Shown here in pieces: positions 11,604 to 23,700 of a stretch of DNA of 64,000 nucleotides. Under the pieces are notes generated by a model, which was not told the DNA's origin, did not search any database, and saw nothing but the letters and a program-made list of their open reading frames with translations. The translations under genes were made by a program, and so were the position numbers. This DNA is from Nautilus pompilius (taxonomy: Eukaryota > Mollusca > Cephalopoda > Nautilida > Nautilidae): assembly GCA_018389105.1 (NCBI GenBank), contig JACATO010001567.1, positions 124,001 through 188,000 of the forward strand, read 5' to 3'. Numbering within the stretch: the stretch's first letter is position 1; each line of letters opens with the position of its first letter.

Positions 11604-11904
11604 TAGTAAAAAATTGAAATTGGTTAATCGTCAAAGAAATAAGCCGTTTGTTTTGTTTTCTGTTAAGGATTTCAACACGAGTAAAAGCGAAAAGTGTTTT
11701 TATCAGAATTAATTTAAAGTAATTATAATAAATAAAATACAAGAAGTGGCTTTTAAATTAATGATTTAGAAAATGTGGAACAGCTAAAAAACTTATGTCG
11801 ACCAGGTTCAGTTTTAAAGATGATCAAGCTTAAATTTAATGATGATGTTGAAAACTGTCATTGATTTTGAACAGGTAAAGCTTAATTCATTTTCTTTCCT
11901 TTAG

Positions 11905-11989
11905 CAACAAATAGAATGGCAAGAAGACAGAATTATAAACCAACCAAATCCTCGCCACGGACTCGATATTACCATATTTTAAATGTTGG
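11905..11989 (+). CDS. weak candidate internal exon, basic peptide
   Basis: A strong acceptor (CTTTCCTTTAG) precedes a frame, entered in phase 1, that reads 27 codons without a stop (NRMARRQNYKPTKSSPRTR and on) to a mediocre donor, GTAACG. It would join 5254-5287 upstream and any phase-2 acceptor downstream, including 28174. In the frame entered at phase 0 the segment ends at a TAA after 25 codons. The donor is weak and no family is recognised. Confidence 0.15.
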
Positions 11990-12204
11990 GTAACGTTCTA
12001 ACATTAGTGTTGGTCGTGACAGGGTTAACAATTTCGAGAACTGCATCGATAGCTAGTTCTTATCCTGTGCCAGCCACAATGTACTTAGCACTGACGTTGA
12101 TGTCTCAGGTAGCTCAGATTTGTGGCGTCATTAGAAACATCTTAGGTATTTCGGGAGCTTCTCTGCCGGCGGACAACCCCAGATGTGGGTACATTACTTT
12201 GTAG
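11983..12204 (+). CDS. small ORF with two hydrophobic stretches
   Basis: A 73-codon ORF with hydrophobic segments at residues about 3-16 and 33-49, ending with a Cys-containing tail. It overlaps the end of the 11905 exon candidate in another frame. No promoter or splice support and no family recognised; a chance ORF is likely. Confidence 0.12.
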   Translation: MLGNVLTLVLVVTGLTISRTASIASSYPVPATMYLALTLMSQVAQICGVIRNILGISGASLPADNPRCGYITL

Positions 12205-12208
12205 TTGC

Positions 12209-12292
12209 ACCGGCGGAGTTGATATCGTGTGACAAACTTACTCGTGTCAAAGTCGTGTGCTAAGCTTTCTTTGAAGAGTAAACTCCGCCGGT
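12209..12292. repeat. perfect 12-bp inverted repeat, 60-bp spacer
   Basis: ACCGGCGGAGTT at 12209-12220 and AACTCCGCCGGT at 12281-12292 are exact inverted copies, directly before a (CT)n tract. Could form a hairpin in RNA or mark the ends of a tiny element. No TA or other target duplication is obvious. Confidence 0.75.
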
Positions 12293-12296
12293 TTTT

Positions 12297-12312
12297 GCTC
12301 TCTCTCTCTCAT

Positions 12313-12344
<32 letters not shown>

Positions 12345-12345
12345 G
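12297..12345 (+). repeat. (CT)n microsatellite
   Basis: Slightly interrupted CT dinucleotide tract directly after the inverted repeat. Confidence 0.9.
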
Positions 12346-14085
12346 TTATCCGTATACTTCACCCTAGTAGTCTGCCCGGCGCCGTTCTTCGAAACATTTG
12401 ACATCTTTCGCTGAATCGCATCCCAGTGAAAAAAAGAGAGAAAAGGTCTACAAGTGTTCGCGTGTCCGCCACCGTGTCGAGGGAACCGTATGCATTCCAG
12501 AAGAAGCGAATTGATAAATTACGACAATCTAAAAAGGAAAGAACAAAGGAATGATTGTTGTAATGTCTCGGTCTATCATCCGTGCGCCGTAGGCCGTTTC
12601 ATTTGTTCTTAAAATAATAATGGGATTAAAGTGGATGTTCCACAGGTGGAGACCGACAAGATTCACTCATGCGAACAGCAAAAACTAACCCAGCAGCACC
12701 GATTCACTGCTCGTTCAGGAGAGGACAACTCGCATTACTTTTCATCCCTGGCTACTGTTGAGTGGTCGACCACAAAGGACTCTCTGGAAAAACATTCCTT
12801 TAATATCACTGTTTTTTTTTTTTGCTTCTTCGCTTTTCATGACTTAGCCGCTTCGTAAATAACTTCGTTCGTTCGCAAGAGCGGGGTGTCAGCTCGGTCC
12901 TATCCAGGGTTTACTTGGTCACGCGGCCCTGACTCGATATCTTCGTCATTCTGAAAAATGTATCCATGCATGACATTCCTCGGGCCCCCGTTCAGTCTAC
13001 CTGATGCCCTAGGTTCCAGGACAAATATAGAAATAAATCACTTTCCCGATAAGCGAACTGAAACCGAACTGCAGTTTCAGACTTTAGAGTCTATAATTTT
13101 ACTTATGGCGGTGAATCGCTTAACCATTTGTTAAACTCCCATAACTTCAGCCGTTCGCGGGTGCACGCCTATCCTTATTCGTGAAAGCCTTATTCAGAAC
13201 ATTGTAACCACGGTAACCTTTTGAATAGAGTTATTGCCTTTGCGTATTCATTTTAGTTTGTTGTTTTTTTTATCCGCCCACCATGAAATTCCATTCTTTT
13301 GTTTACAGAAGCCACCTGATATTGTCTGGTAGGAGAAACTACCATAAAAAAAATTTATTTTGATTTGTTAGTAAGCGAGGAATGGGGCAATCTATATAAC
13401 TCATAAAGAAATTCTTGTCTTGTAACACCTATAAGAAGACAAATGGATGGAGACAAAGAAGTCCTTTGCCCTGTATAACGCCTCTGGCTATCACCGCACA
13501 CGCACGCACCTGCGCATACCGTTCATAAATGCACCAACTATACCGGGGAAGCGGTTGTGCTCAAAAGATAAAGTGAAAGCAGATCTACTGAATGCTTAAA
13601 ATGTGTTATTCTAACCCTGACCAGGGGAAGGCCTACAGGCTCTTGGATTGTGTCTCCACTAACTTTATTTCCGTCGATGTTATCGTTTTTTGTGGTAATT
13701 CGCCATTAAAATGCTTGCCTAGGAACGAATGCTGACATAAAAAAATGACAAATTCAGATATTTGGATCTAAATTGCGTTACAGAAGTGCACTGGGATCGT
13801 TGGAACAACGGCTCATATCTCACTCTATGCACCTTCGAATTACACCAGACCCTTCGGTTGATGACGTCACTAAAGCGTGACATAAAAATGGTGTCAAAAT
13901 AGCTTTTAATATAATTGTTATAGTCGCACGACGCTCACCCCAACTTCAGGTCATGAACGAAACTAGGGTGAGATAACTGAGCCACGTCGTCTTTTCATTC
14001 ATTCACTCGCGCAAAGCAAGATTTTAATTTTATCGTTTTTGTTTTAAAAATTATTTTAATATATATTTCTTTCCTTCTTTTGTAG
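12346..14085. other. no gene supported
   Basis: Unique DNA with mixed composition. ORF 12631-12858 has no recognised content. A small hairpin (TGGTAG/CTACCA) lies near 13330-13347. TGACGTCAC occurs near 13862. Confidence 0.4.
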
Positions 14086-14116
14086 GCTGATCAACAAAAT
14101 CAAAGTGAGATCGATG
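14086..14116 (+). CDS. 31-nt candidate internal exon (phase 0 in, 1 out)
   Basis: Among the sharpest splice signals in the window. A long pyrimidine tract with AG (TTTCTTTCCTTCTTTTGTAG) precedes 31 nt reading ADQQNQSEID plus one base, followed by a near-consensus donor GTGAGT. Entry in phase 0 fits the exon ending at 5687, and exit in phase 1 fits the acceptor at 42891. The encoded piece is hydrophilic and lacks Cys, as in a linker or propeptide. If phases are respected, the joined product would have a signal peptide, a basic cleavage site, this linker, and the Cys-containing domain at 42891. No homologue recognised. Confidence 0.4.
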
Positions 14117-14188
14117 GTGAGTCAATCGGCAAATATTATATATTTGGAATTTAAAGTTAGTTAAATCCCGATTCACATCGTAAAGAGT

Positions 14189-14336
14189 ATCTCTCTCTCC
14201 ATCTCTCTCTCCCCCGCTCTCTCTCCATCTCCTTCTCTCTCTCTCCCCCTCTCCTCCTCTCTCTCTCTCTCATCTCCTCTCTCTCTCTCTCTCCTCTCTC
14301 TCATCTCCTCTCTCTCTCCCTCTCTCTCCTCTCTCC
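14189..14336 (+). repeat. (CT)n-rich tract
   Basis: About 150 bp of interrupted CT dinucleotides, 70 bp after the 31-nt exon candidate. Confidence 0.9.
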
Positions 14337-14583
14337 ATAAGTCGTATGACCGCATGTCTATTAAAAACTGACAAACCACTATCGCGTTTTTTATTGAATT
14401 CCATGCAAATATGGCACATAATTTTTTTACTAACCAAAAGTTAATAAAGATTTGAAGATAACTTTCTCTTGTAGCTAATGTATAAGTTAAGAATTATTAG
14501 AAAAGAACATATACGGCAGTTTTTCTTTTATTTTCAATTCCTTTCTAGCTGTGATGACGTTAATATCTCTCTATTGACGTCAT

Positions 14584-14633
14584 CTCTCTCAATCTCTTCT
14601 CTCTCTCTCTCGCCTCTCTCTCTCTCTCTCTCG
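14584..14633 (+). repeat. (CT)n tract next to TGACGTCA
   Basis: CT dinucleotides preceded by ATTGACGTCATC at about 14574, the same CRE plus CT juxtaposition seen at 19.3 kb. Confidence 0.85.
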
Positions 14634-15765
14634 TTTCTTAAATATTTACCATGGAATGCTTTGTTCTTTTAGACAAATTTATATAATTATATATAGATAA
14701 CTTAATTCTTTTTATTTTTCTGTACAAGACAATGCGTGAAACACAGAATTTGCCATTGCTAGAGCTAAATGCCTAGTAGACATCTCTATACCATACAGAG
14801 ATTTTTAATAGGTAACTGCGGGAATTCTACGTACAGAAATAGTTATGAATTCGGAATTCTTCGAAAATACCCGTCAACGAAACCTTTTAAAATAAAAACT
14901 CTGCCGCTAACGCAACAACAAAAAAAAAATGAGGGGAACTAATTTATATTAACTCGCGATGGGTCTGTTCAAAAACAGTCTGGTTTTATTTCCTGATCTT
15001 TAAGGAAAGAATCTGCGGAGTTAATCTTTTTAAAAAAAAAATTTCGTTTCATTTGTTTTACTGTTTGCCTCCTGCCATTTTTTTCTTGGTTCCTTTTCTC
15101 GCTAAGAGTTTATAGCTGGGAATGCGGCCAGTTTCTAAAAAGCATTATTAACCCAAAACAGACGCAGGATTTGGACAGAATTTGCCTTAAGTAGAGAACC
15201 GACCTTGTATTTCTTACCGCCAGGGGAGCATCTTACGTAGAAAATAAATGCTTAGTGTTTGTTCTGGACAGTTTAAACTCTGTGGCTACCCTGATAAAGA
15301 GCAGGCATCGTAGCCCGTAAATTATTGGTTTTTTTCCTCGCTTTCCACTCCCCCCCCCAAAGACGGCAACAGCCCCTGCCAATACGAGTACTGCAAATCT
15401 AATCAAACAGCGAGGCGTGCTTATGTTGAGCCGGGCGCGAGGAAATACCGAAATGGTGCCAAGGCGAAACAAACCGATCAATAGGACGGGAAAGGCGGGT
15501 AAGAGTCGCTGGTCAGTCTAGCACTTCAGAGATTAAAAATAAAACAATGGATGGGGGGGGCGGGGAGGAGGAGAGAAAATCTGATTTGCGAGTTTTGTTC
15601 GAATCATTCATCGGCTCACGGGGGCCACCACTTGATAGCGTATTACATCGTCTGACCAAACGAAGCTACTCCTAAAGCGAAATGTATTTTTCTTTTTTCT
15701 TTTCCTATCTAATATTCCTGCAAAAGCATTGGTTAATGACCTCTTCTTATTTCTGCGAATGCGAC

Positions 15766-15777
15766 GACGTCACGTGA
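15766..15777 (+). promoter_or_regulatory. combined CRE and E-box (GACGTCACGTGA)
   Basis: A CRE-like GACGTCA overlaps CACGTG in a CpG-rich 150-bp patch with several CGCG steps. Such composite elements are typical of CpG-rich promoters bound by ATF/CREB and USF-type factors in animals. No first exon could be assigned. Confidence 0.3.
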
Positions 15778-15991
15778 TTACCGCTCCGAGAGCGCGCAGA
15801 GTTCTCCTCCTCTCACCGCGCTGTCGCGGTCTGTTATGTGGGAAGATCGCAGAGGAAAGCAGCTGATCCGCGAGGCCGAATGATCGACTGTAAGATGGCT
15901 GCTTTCACAGATTAAACTATTCATAGTTCTTTAAATTTAAAACGTTCTCCCAGACCAATACTTCATGTCAGTGTAATACTGGGGAGAGAGA

Positions 15992-16000
15992 GCGCCATCT
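15992..16000 (-). promoter_or_regulatory. CTCF-like motif AGATGGCGC
   Basis: Read on the minus strand the sequence is AGATGGCGC, matching the short bilaterian CTCF core AGRTGGCGC. Nine bases is low information. Confidence 0.2.
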
Positions 16001-16831
16001 ACATTAAGTAACAGAATAATAGAGGAAGAAACGAAGAATTAATAGGTTTAAGAACATTTTACGGTGAACCGGCGACGTCATAAGCATCAAACGTGAGATT
16101 CTCTCAGAACTCGTTCTCAACAATTTAAGATATTCTTTTAACCCCCCCCCAATAAAATCTCCTCGTGGACGACGGCTTAACGGGAACAATTCTCCGTCAT
16201 ACAAAAAGTTCTTCACAAAATGGCGACGACTACTCATTTCCTCTCCATTGTTCAAACTGTTTAAAAAATTTACCAACGGCTCTCCAGATGTATTAAAATT
16301 CTCATTTATTTACTGGGTGTTTTTATTTACTTAAGCAGATTATCAGGTAAGATTTGTACATGTTTTCCGTGGATTATTTGTTTCTGCTTCTAAATGGCGA
16401 GAGTTCCATGTTGTCGGTAAAAGCTTGAGTCATCTATTAACGGGAAGACGAACAGAGACAAAGGTTTGAACGGCTGATGTTCTGCTTATTCATGATGTTG
16501 GATAGAACAATTTTATTTGCCTGCTTATAATTTCGGCTGATTAAGTAATAAAAACGATGCATATTGTTACAGTATCCCTGACTTTTAACTCCTTTATTTG
16601 GGAGGGGATGTTAACTTGTAGGATGCTGCAACTAATTTTGGCAGATATAAAATATATTTATTTGATCGCTGGTCGGTGTAGCCAGACGCTCAGCATCCTT
16701 GCTGCTGATGAGAAATACAAGAGTATTCAATTGTGTAATTCCGCAAGTCTGCGTCAAATCGACAAAGGTCGCTTATCACTGCTTGAACTCCGATGACTCT
16801 TGGCACACGCGAAGACATCTCCAAAAAATCG

Positions 16832-16899
16832 ATCGATAGAGAGGAGAGAGAGATGATGATGAGAGAGATGGAGAGAGAGGAGGAGAGAGAGAGATGATG

Positions 16900-16950
<51 letters not shown>

Positions 16951-17300
16951 GATGATGAGATGATGAGAGAGAGATGGAGAGAGATGGAGAGAGAGAGAGA
17001 GATGATTGATGATGATGAGAGAGGAGGAGATGGAGAGAGATGGAGAGAGAGAGAGATGATGATGATGATGATGAGGAGAGAGAGAGATGATGATGGATGA
17101 GATGATGAGAGAGAGATGGAGAGAGAGAGAGATGGAGAGAGAGAGAGAGAGAGATGATGATGATGATGAGAGGAGAGAGAGATGAGAGAGAGAGAGAGAG
17201 ATGGAGAGGAGAGAGAGAGAGAGAGAGAGAGGAGGAGAGGAGGAGGAGGGAGAGAGAGAGAGAGGAGAGCGAGATGGAGAGCGAGACGAGAGAGAGAGAG

Positions 17301-17331
<31 letters not shown>
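16832..17331 (+). repeat. (GA)n/(GAT)n compound repeat, 500 bp
   Basis: GA dinucleotides interleaved with GATGAT and GGAGAT blocks. ORFs of 199-280 codons on the minus strand are Ser/Leu/His strings produced by the repeat and are not genes. A long polypurine strand of this kind may form H-DNA. Confidence 0.95.
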
Positions 17332-17333
<2 letters not shown>

Positions 17334-19277
17334 CCAGTTTTTTTCCTCCGAGATGACATTCCCGAAAGCAGCCATTTGGTCTTAATTCGAACTGTCGTGC
17401 CGGAATGGATTCTAACGTGTTATACGAATCGACATTAGCCGGCGATGTAGCGGTTAAAGTCAAGCCACGTAGAAAAGATTTCCTAGAATTAGTCACGAGA
17501 CGTTTTCTTCTAATCGTTTCCTGTCGGAACATTAACAGAACACCGCTGTAAATAAAAGGTTAGGCTGAACGAGTCCGACTGTGGCGATATGTTACCGATA
17601 CTCGAAGCTGCCGGAGTGTGTGTCTCAACGCGGCGATTATTGGTTAATTAATGCCAACGTATTTCTTGGCTTTCCGACCCGGAAAGAAACTGCATCGGAA
17701 CAATATTCACCATTGGTTCTCAACACGCTTTTACTTCTGTTTATAAATTATGAATTAGTGACGGCGAGGTTTATTTTATAAAATAATGGACCGAACCACA
17801 ATACAGGTTAGCAGGCTTTAGGAAAGGGAAAAAAATATTAAATTCACGCTGCACGACAACAAGAACATGGCAGAACTAAAAAAAAAGTAAAACCGATTGA
17901 TCTTCTTTAAGGTTCTTCAGCACCGACCGATACAACTTGCTTCTGACCTCTTTGCGGCCTCAAGGTGGCTGTTATCAGCCTCAACGCGCGTAGGAAACTG
18001 CATGAGAGACGAGCCATGATGTGCACCCCTTAACTCATCACCGTAAATAGGATTAGTCGGACGGGTGCCGTGAACGTGTCGCTTGGACGATACGTGACTG
18101 AGATCGACACGTCAAGATTTAGCTTTCACTGTGACTCACCTGAACAGAACCTGGAATATGTAACCAGCTGGCAAACATCATGGAAAGGTACCATTAAGAT
18201 GTTGGAGGGGTGATGACGGTCTGAGCAAAGATTTCAATTGGCTGAGGATACAGACCTGATTGCGATGAGGTACAGGGACATGATTCTGTCCCTGGGTCAG
18301 ACCATACACAGGTGCAAATGAAGATAGCTGTATTTTAAAGGAAAATAACGCTCATGTACATTGCGCAGTCCAATCTCTCAGGGTTTCAAGATCAAATCAT
18401 TACCCACGTGATATTATTTCATTGTTGTTTACATTCTCTGTGGTAGAATTTCCTTTTGTTCTCTAGTTTGCTCTTGCTTGTTACCGTTACACTCTTAAAT
18501 TATTTATAATTTACATATTTCTTTGATAAAAGTCGTGTTACATGAAGAGGAGTTTGTGTCAATTATTTGGTGAATAAAAATGTAGCCATTTAAAAACTTA
18601 TTTTTTCTTTGTTGATTAGATTTTGGAATCCAGTGTTTAAAAGTCATGCGCAACTCTGTCTTCCGACGATTAAAAGAATTCTCGCAGTTCTTTGCGATGC
18701 GTTCGTAGAATTTGTATTCTTTCAGATCGGACGAAGCTCTTCAGCATATCTCGTTCTAAATTGGTGAGAATTTTAAAGCTCAGTTTCTGGATGTTTTCTA
18801 AAGTGTCTGTCGTCTACATTTCGCCAGAGTTTCGATTTTTTTAAGTCGATTTAAATAATCTAAACTCTTAAACTCCCGGGAGATGCTACAAAAAATTTTG
18901 TTTTCCCCGATATCTCGATGAAATTTTATAAATCTGTGCTACAAAACCTGATCATTTTATCTAGGAATTGGTCGGTTTAACGTCTTATAAAAACGGTCAG
19001 GTATTCAGTGTTTCGAGGTTTGCAGAACATCCTGTGTCTGCTGCAGTTGATGGTTGTCTTGAAGTAATTTTAACATGACAGAGCCTAAATTCTCGCAAAC
19101 TCCAAGACAAAATCCCAGATATAAAATGGAAGTACAAAAACAGCAGATCTGGGGGAATGGTTTTCGGTTTAGTTAGCGCAGTCTGAGAGTACAACAACGC
19201 AGTGCGCGACGTGTTAAGGCCTCCGCCGAGAGTTTAAAAGAACTCGAGGGTGTAAGCACGTAGAATGAGTGAGGTCG
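17332..19277. other. no gene supported
   Basis: Unique DNA. 17.9-18.3 kb looks like eroded repeat but I could not assign it. 18.4-19.0 kb is AT-rich. Confidence 0.35.
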
Positions 19278-19556
19278 TCTCTCTCTCTCTCTCTCTCTAC
19301 TGACGTCATATCTCTGTACTGACGTCACCCCCTCCCTCTACTGACGTCATATCTCTGTACTGACGTCGCCCCTCCCTCTACTGACGTCATATCTCTCTAC
19401 TGACGTCATCTCTCTACTGACGTCATCTCTGTACTGACGTCATCACCCCCTCTCTCTTCTCTACTGCCGTCATATCTCTGTACTGACGTCATCTCTGTAC
19501 TGACGTCATCTCCCCCTCTCTCTTCTCTACTGACGTTATCTCTCTCTCTCTCTCTT
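19278..19556 (+). repeat. CT-rich minisatellite with 12 CRE-type cores
   Basis: Units of about 17-26 bp of the form TACTGACGTCATCTCTG. Of twelve cores I count nine exact TGACGTCA palindromes and three one-base variants. It is unrelated in its spacers to the 186-bp satellite at 3.4 kb, yet centres on the same octamer. Confidence 0.9.
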
Positions 19557-20519
19557 CGGAGATGCAGGAGATGATTCACGCCGGCCACTGAAGAATGAAG
19601 TAAAATCCCCCGACCACGTGGAGCGTTCTTGTCCCAGCGGAGCCACCGCTGCGCCGAACGGAAAACCATTATTCGTTGAGGCTGTTTCTTGTCTGTTTGT
19701 GCCCCTGTTTCCTGCTTGCGCCGATGGATCGGCTGTTAACAACAGATAACGCTTTGGTGATTTTGGGTTAAACCCGTTGTTAACATCGCTGGTCAGCCGT
19801 TTGACCCCCCCAGCACGAGAGAGCGATGTTACGATCTATCGGTGATTTCCACAGACCGGACGCTACAGTAGATAAAACAAACTATTTCCGCTTGGGCGCA
19901 GCGGCAGGGAAAATTGAAATTAAAGGAATAATAAAGGCGAAATTACGCAATCTATGACTGGAAACCTGGTGGCGCAATAAATAAGCGACGATGGGGTTCC
20001 CAGAACGAGGTTCCGTTATGACTGGAGGAATGTGGAGTCAGCTGGTCACGGGACTAGAATCTGCCAAATTCTAAATAAAAGCACAAGAATACATGCTGTC
20101 AGTTGCTGTATCTTATATTTTCCTAACCCTACTGAAATTTTTAAAAATTGTAGGTTAAAACAAAACTGAAGCGACCGTTGAAATTTGGGCGGAAGATGTC
20201 AGTCCGCCAGTAAAAGCAAAGGTACAGGTGAGTCCATGAAATGTGGGGCACACAGACCGCGTGAGCGATGCGAGATACTGCTGGAGTGGACGCCGGCTTC
20301 AAAAAAAAAGAAACAAACGATTAATCAGTTAAAAGTCCAAATAGGTCCCGGATTCAATGTTCTGTAACTGATCCACTGCAACTTCGCTTTTTAACTCCTG
20401 AATACCGTCTGCCACTAAGGTGGATTTCACACCTTCCCTGATTGTATATCATAATTCACACTTTATCTAATAGTGTCTGAATCAGTAACAATTCAAAAGT
20501 CTTACGTAGTATTATACAC
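19557..20519. other. no gene supported
   Basis: A 74-nt stretch at 20154-20227 is bounded by an acceptor-like AAAATTGTAG and a good donor GTGAGT, but all three frames contain stops, so at most it is non-coding. GGTGGCGCAA near 19970 is a weak CTCF-like match. Confidence 0.35.
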
Positions 20520-20631
20520 ACTGGCTGGCCGCCGTATTAGGACCTATATCTAATAATGGATTGAAGCCACCTTTTGCTTGAATAACAGCCATGACCTAAC
20601 ACGGTATAGCCTAATAAAGGGGCCAGCCAGT
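20520..20631 (-). mobile_element. Tc1-derived miniature element (MITE)
   Basis: ACTGGCTGGCC with GCCGTATTAGG (20520-20541) is the inverted partner of CCTAATAAAGG with GGCCAGCCAGT (20610-20631): a 22-bp terminal inverted repeat with three mismatches. TA dinucleotides flank it a few bases outside. On the minus strand the inside reads AVIQAKGGFNPLL, matching the extreme C-terminus of Tc1-type transposases (AVIKAKGG type). It is therefore an internal-deletion derivative retaining the 3' end of the coding region. Confidence 0.75.
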
Positions 20632-20742
20632 TTAGATATGCTATATTAACCTGAGATGCGTTGCACAATTTAAATATTTCCTCGAACTGTTTAAAAAGTA
20701 ATTATTTATTATTCCTGTTCTTTTCAACATTTTTCTTAGCTA

Positions 20743-23700
20743 CTGTACAACTCTAACATGACTAATGACTGTTATCTCTGGTCCAGCTGTTTACCGACCC
20801 TAACACGACTAATGACTGTTATCTCTTGTCCAGCTGTTTACCGACCCTAACACGACTAATGACTTTTATCTCTGGTCCAGCTGTTTACCGACCCTAACAC
20901 GACTAATGACTGTTATCTCTTGTCCAGCTGTTTACCGACCCTAACACGACTAATGACTGTTATCTCTGGTCCAGCTGTTTACCAACCCTAACACAACTAA
21001 TGACTGTTATCTCTTGTCCAGCTGTTTACCAACCCTAACACGACTAATGAATGTTATCTCTTGTCCAGCTGTTTACCAACCCTAACACAACTAATGACTG
21101 TTATCTCTGGTGAAGCTGTTTATCAACCCTAACACGACTAATGACTTTTATCTCTGTTCCAGCTGTTTACCAACCCTAACACGACTAATGACTGTTATCT
21201 CTGGTCCAGCTGTTTACCAACTATAACAAGACTAATGACTGTTATCTCTGGTCCAGCTGTTTACCAACCCTAACACGACTAATGACTGTTATCTCTTGTC
21301 CAGCTGTTTACCCACCCTAACACGACTAATGACTGTTATCTCTGGTCCAGCTGTTTACCAACCCTAACACGACTAATGACTTTTATCTCTGGTCCAGCTG
21401 TTTACCAACCCTAACACAACTAATGACTGTTATCTTTGGTCCAGCTGTTTACCAACCCTAACACGACTAATGACTGGTATCTCTGGTCCAGCTGTTTACC
21501 AACCCTAACACGACTAATGACTGTTATCTCTGGTCCAGCTGTTTACCAACCCTAACACAACTAATGACTGTTATCTCTTGTCCAGCTGTTTACCAACCCT
21601 AACACGACTAATGACTGTTATCTCTTGTCCAGCTGTTTACCAACCCTAACACGACTAATGACTGTTATCTCTGGTCCAGCTGTTTACCAACCCTAACACG
21701 ACTAATGACTTTTATCTCTGGTCCAGCTGTTTACCGACCCTAACACGACTAATGACTGTTATCTCTGGTCCAGCTGTTTACCAACCCTAACACGACTAAT
21801 GACTGTTATCTCTGGTCCAGCTGTTTACCGACCCTAACACGACTAATGACTGTTATCTCTTGTCCAGCTGTTTACCAACCCTAACACGACTAATGACTGT
21901 TATCTCTGGTCCAGCTGTTTACCGACCCTAACACGACTAATGACTGTTATCTCTTGTCCAGCTGTTTACCGACCCTAACACGACTAATGACTGTTATCTC
22001 TGGTCCAGCTGTTTACCAACCCTAACACGACTAATGACTGTTATCTCTGGTCCAGCTGTTTACCAACCCTAACACAACTAATGACTGTTATCTCTTGTCC
22101 AGCTGTTTACCGACCCTAACACGACTAATGACTGTTATCTCTGGTCCAGCTGTTTACCAACCCTAACACAACTAATGACTGTTATCTCTGGTCCAGCTGT
22201 TTACCAACCCTAACACGACTAATGAATGTTATCTCTTGTCCAGCTGTTTACCAACCCTAACACAACTAATGACTGTTATCTCTGGTGAAGCTGTTTATCA
22301 ACCCTAACACGACTAATGACTTTTATCTCTGTTCCAGCTGTTTACCACCCTAACACGACTAATGACTGTTATCTCTGGTCCAGCTGTTTACCAACTATAA
22401 CAAGACTAATGACTGTTATCTCTGGTCCAGCTGTTTACCAACCCTAACACGACTAATGACTGTTATCTCTGGTCCAGCTGTTTACCAACCCTAACACAAC
22501 TAATGACTGTTATCTCTTGTCCAGCTGTTTACCAACCCTAACACGACTAATGAATGTTATCTCTTGTCCAGCTGTTTACCAACCCTAACACAACTAATGA
22601 CTGTTATCTCTGGTGAAGCTGTTTATCAACCCTAACACGACTAATGACTTTTATCTCTGTTCCAGCTGTTTACCAACCCTAACACGACTAATGACTGTTA
22701 TCTCTGGTCCAGCTGTTTACCAACTATAACAAGACTAATGACTGTTATCTCTGGTCCAGCTGTTTACCAACCCTAACACGACTAATGACTGTTATCTCTT
22801 GTCCAGCTGTTTACCAACCCTAACACGACTAATGACTGTTATCTCTGGTCCAGCTGTTTACCAACCCTAACACAACTAATGACTGTTATCTCTGGTCCAG
22901 CTGTTTACCAACCCTAACACGACTAATGACTGGTATCTCTGGTCCAGCTGTTTACCAACCCTAACACAACTAATGACTGTTATCTCTTGTCCAGCTGTTT
23001 ACCAACCCTAACACGACTAATGACTGTTATCTCTTGTCCAGCTGTTTACCAACCCTAACACAACTAATGACTGTTATCTCTGGTCCAGCTGTTTACCAAC
23101 CCTAACACGACTAATGACTGGTATCTCTGGTCCAGCTGTTTACCAACCCTAACACAACTAATGACTGTTATCTCTGTTCCAGCTGTTTACCAACCCTAAC
23201 ACGACTAATGACTGTTATCTCTGGTCCAGCTGTTTACCAACTATAACAAGACTAATGACTGTTATCTCTGGTCCAGCTGTTTACCAACCCTAACACGACT
23301 AATGACTGTTATCTCTGGTCCAGCTGTTTACCAACCCTAACACAACTAATGACTGTTATCTCTTGTCCAGCTGTTTACCAACCCTAACACGACTAATGAA
23401 TGTTATCTCTTGTCCAGCTGTTTACCAACCCTAACACAACTAATGACTGTTATCTCTGGTGAAGCTGTTTATCAACCCTAACACGACTAATGACTTTTAT
23501 CTCTGTTCCAGCTGTTTAAAAAACCCTAACACGACTAATGACTGTTATCTCTGGTCCAGCTGTTTACCAACTATAACAAGACTAATGACTGTTATCTCTG
23601 GTCCAGCTGTTTACCACCCTAACACGACTAATGACTGTTATCTCTTGTCCAGCTGTTTACCAACCCTAACACGACTAATGACTGTTATCTCTGTCCAGCT

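Larger units (their letters stand above)
14634..16831. other. unassigned DNA with a promoter-like CpG-rich patch
   Basis: No ORF with recognised content. 15740-15900 is CpG-rich and includes the CRE/E-box element annotated separately and a YY1-like AAGATGGCTGC at about 15893. CAAAATGGCGAC occurs at about 16218. Confidence 0.4.

Noticed and set aside
16690-17532. Minus-strand ORFs of 199-280 codons
   Set aside because: Ser/Leu/His low-complexity readings of the GA/GAT repeat in all frames.
20154-20227. Segment with acceptor and strong GTGAGT donor
   Set aside because: Stops in all three frames, so not a coding internal exon; a non-coding exon cannot be excluded.
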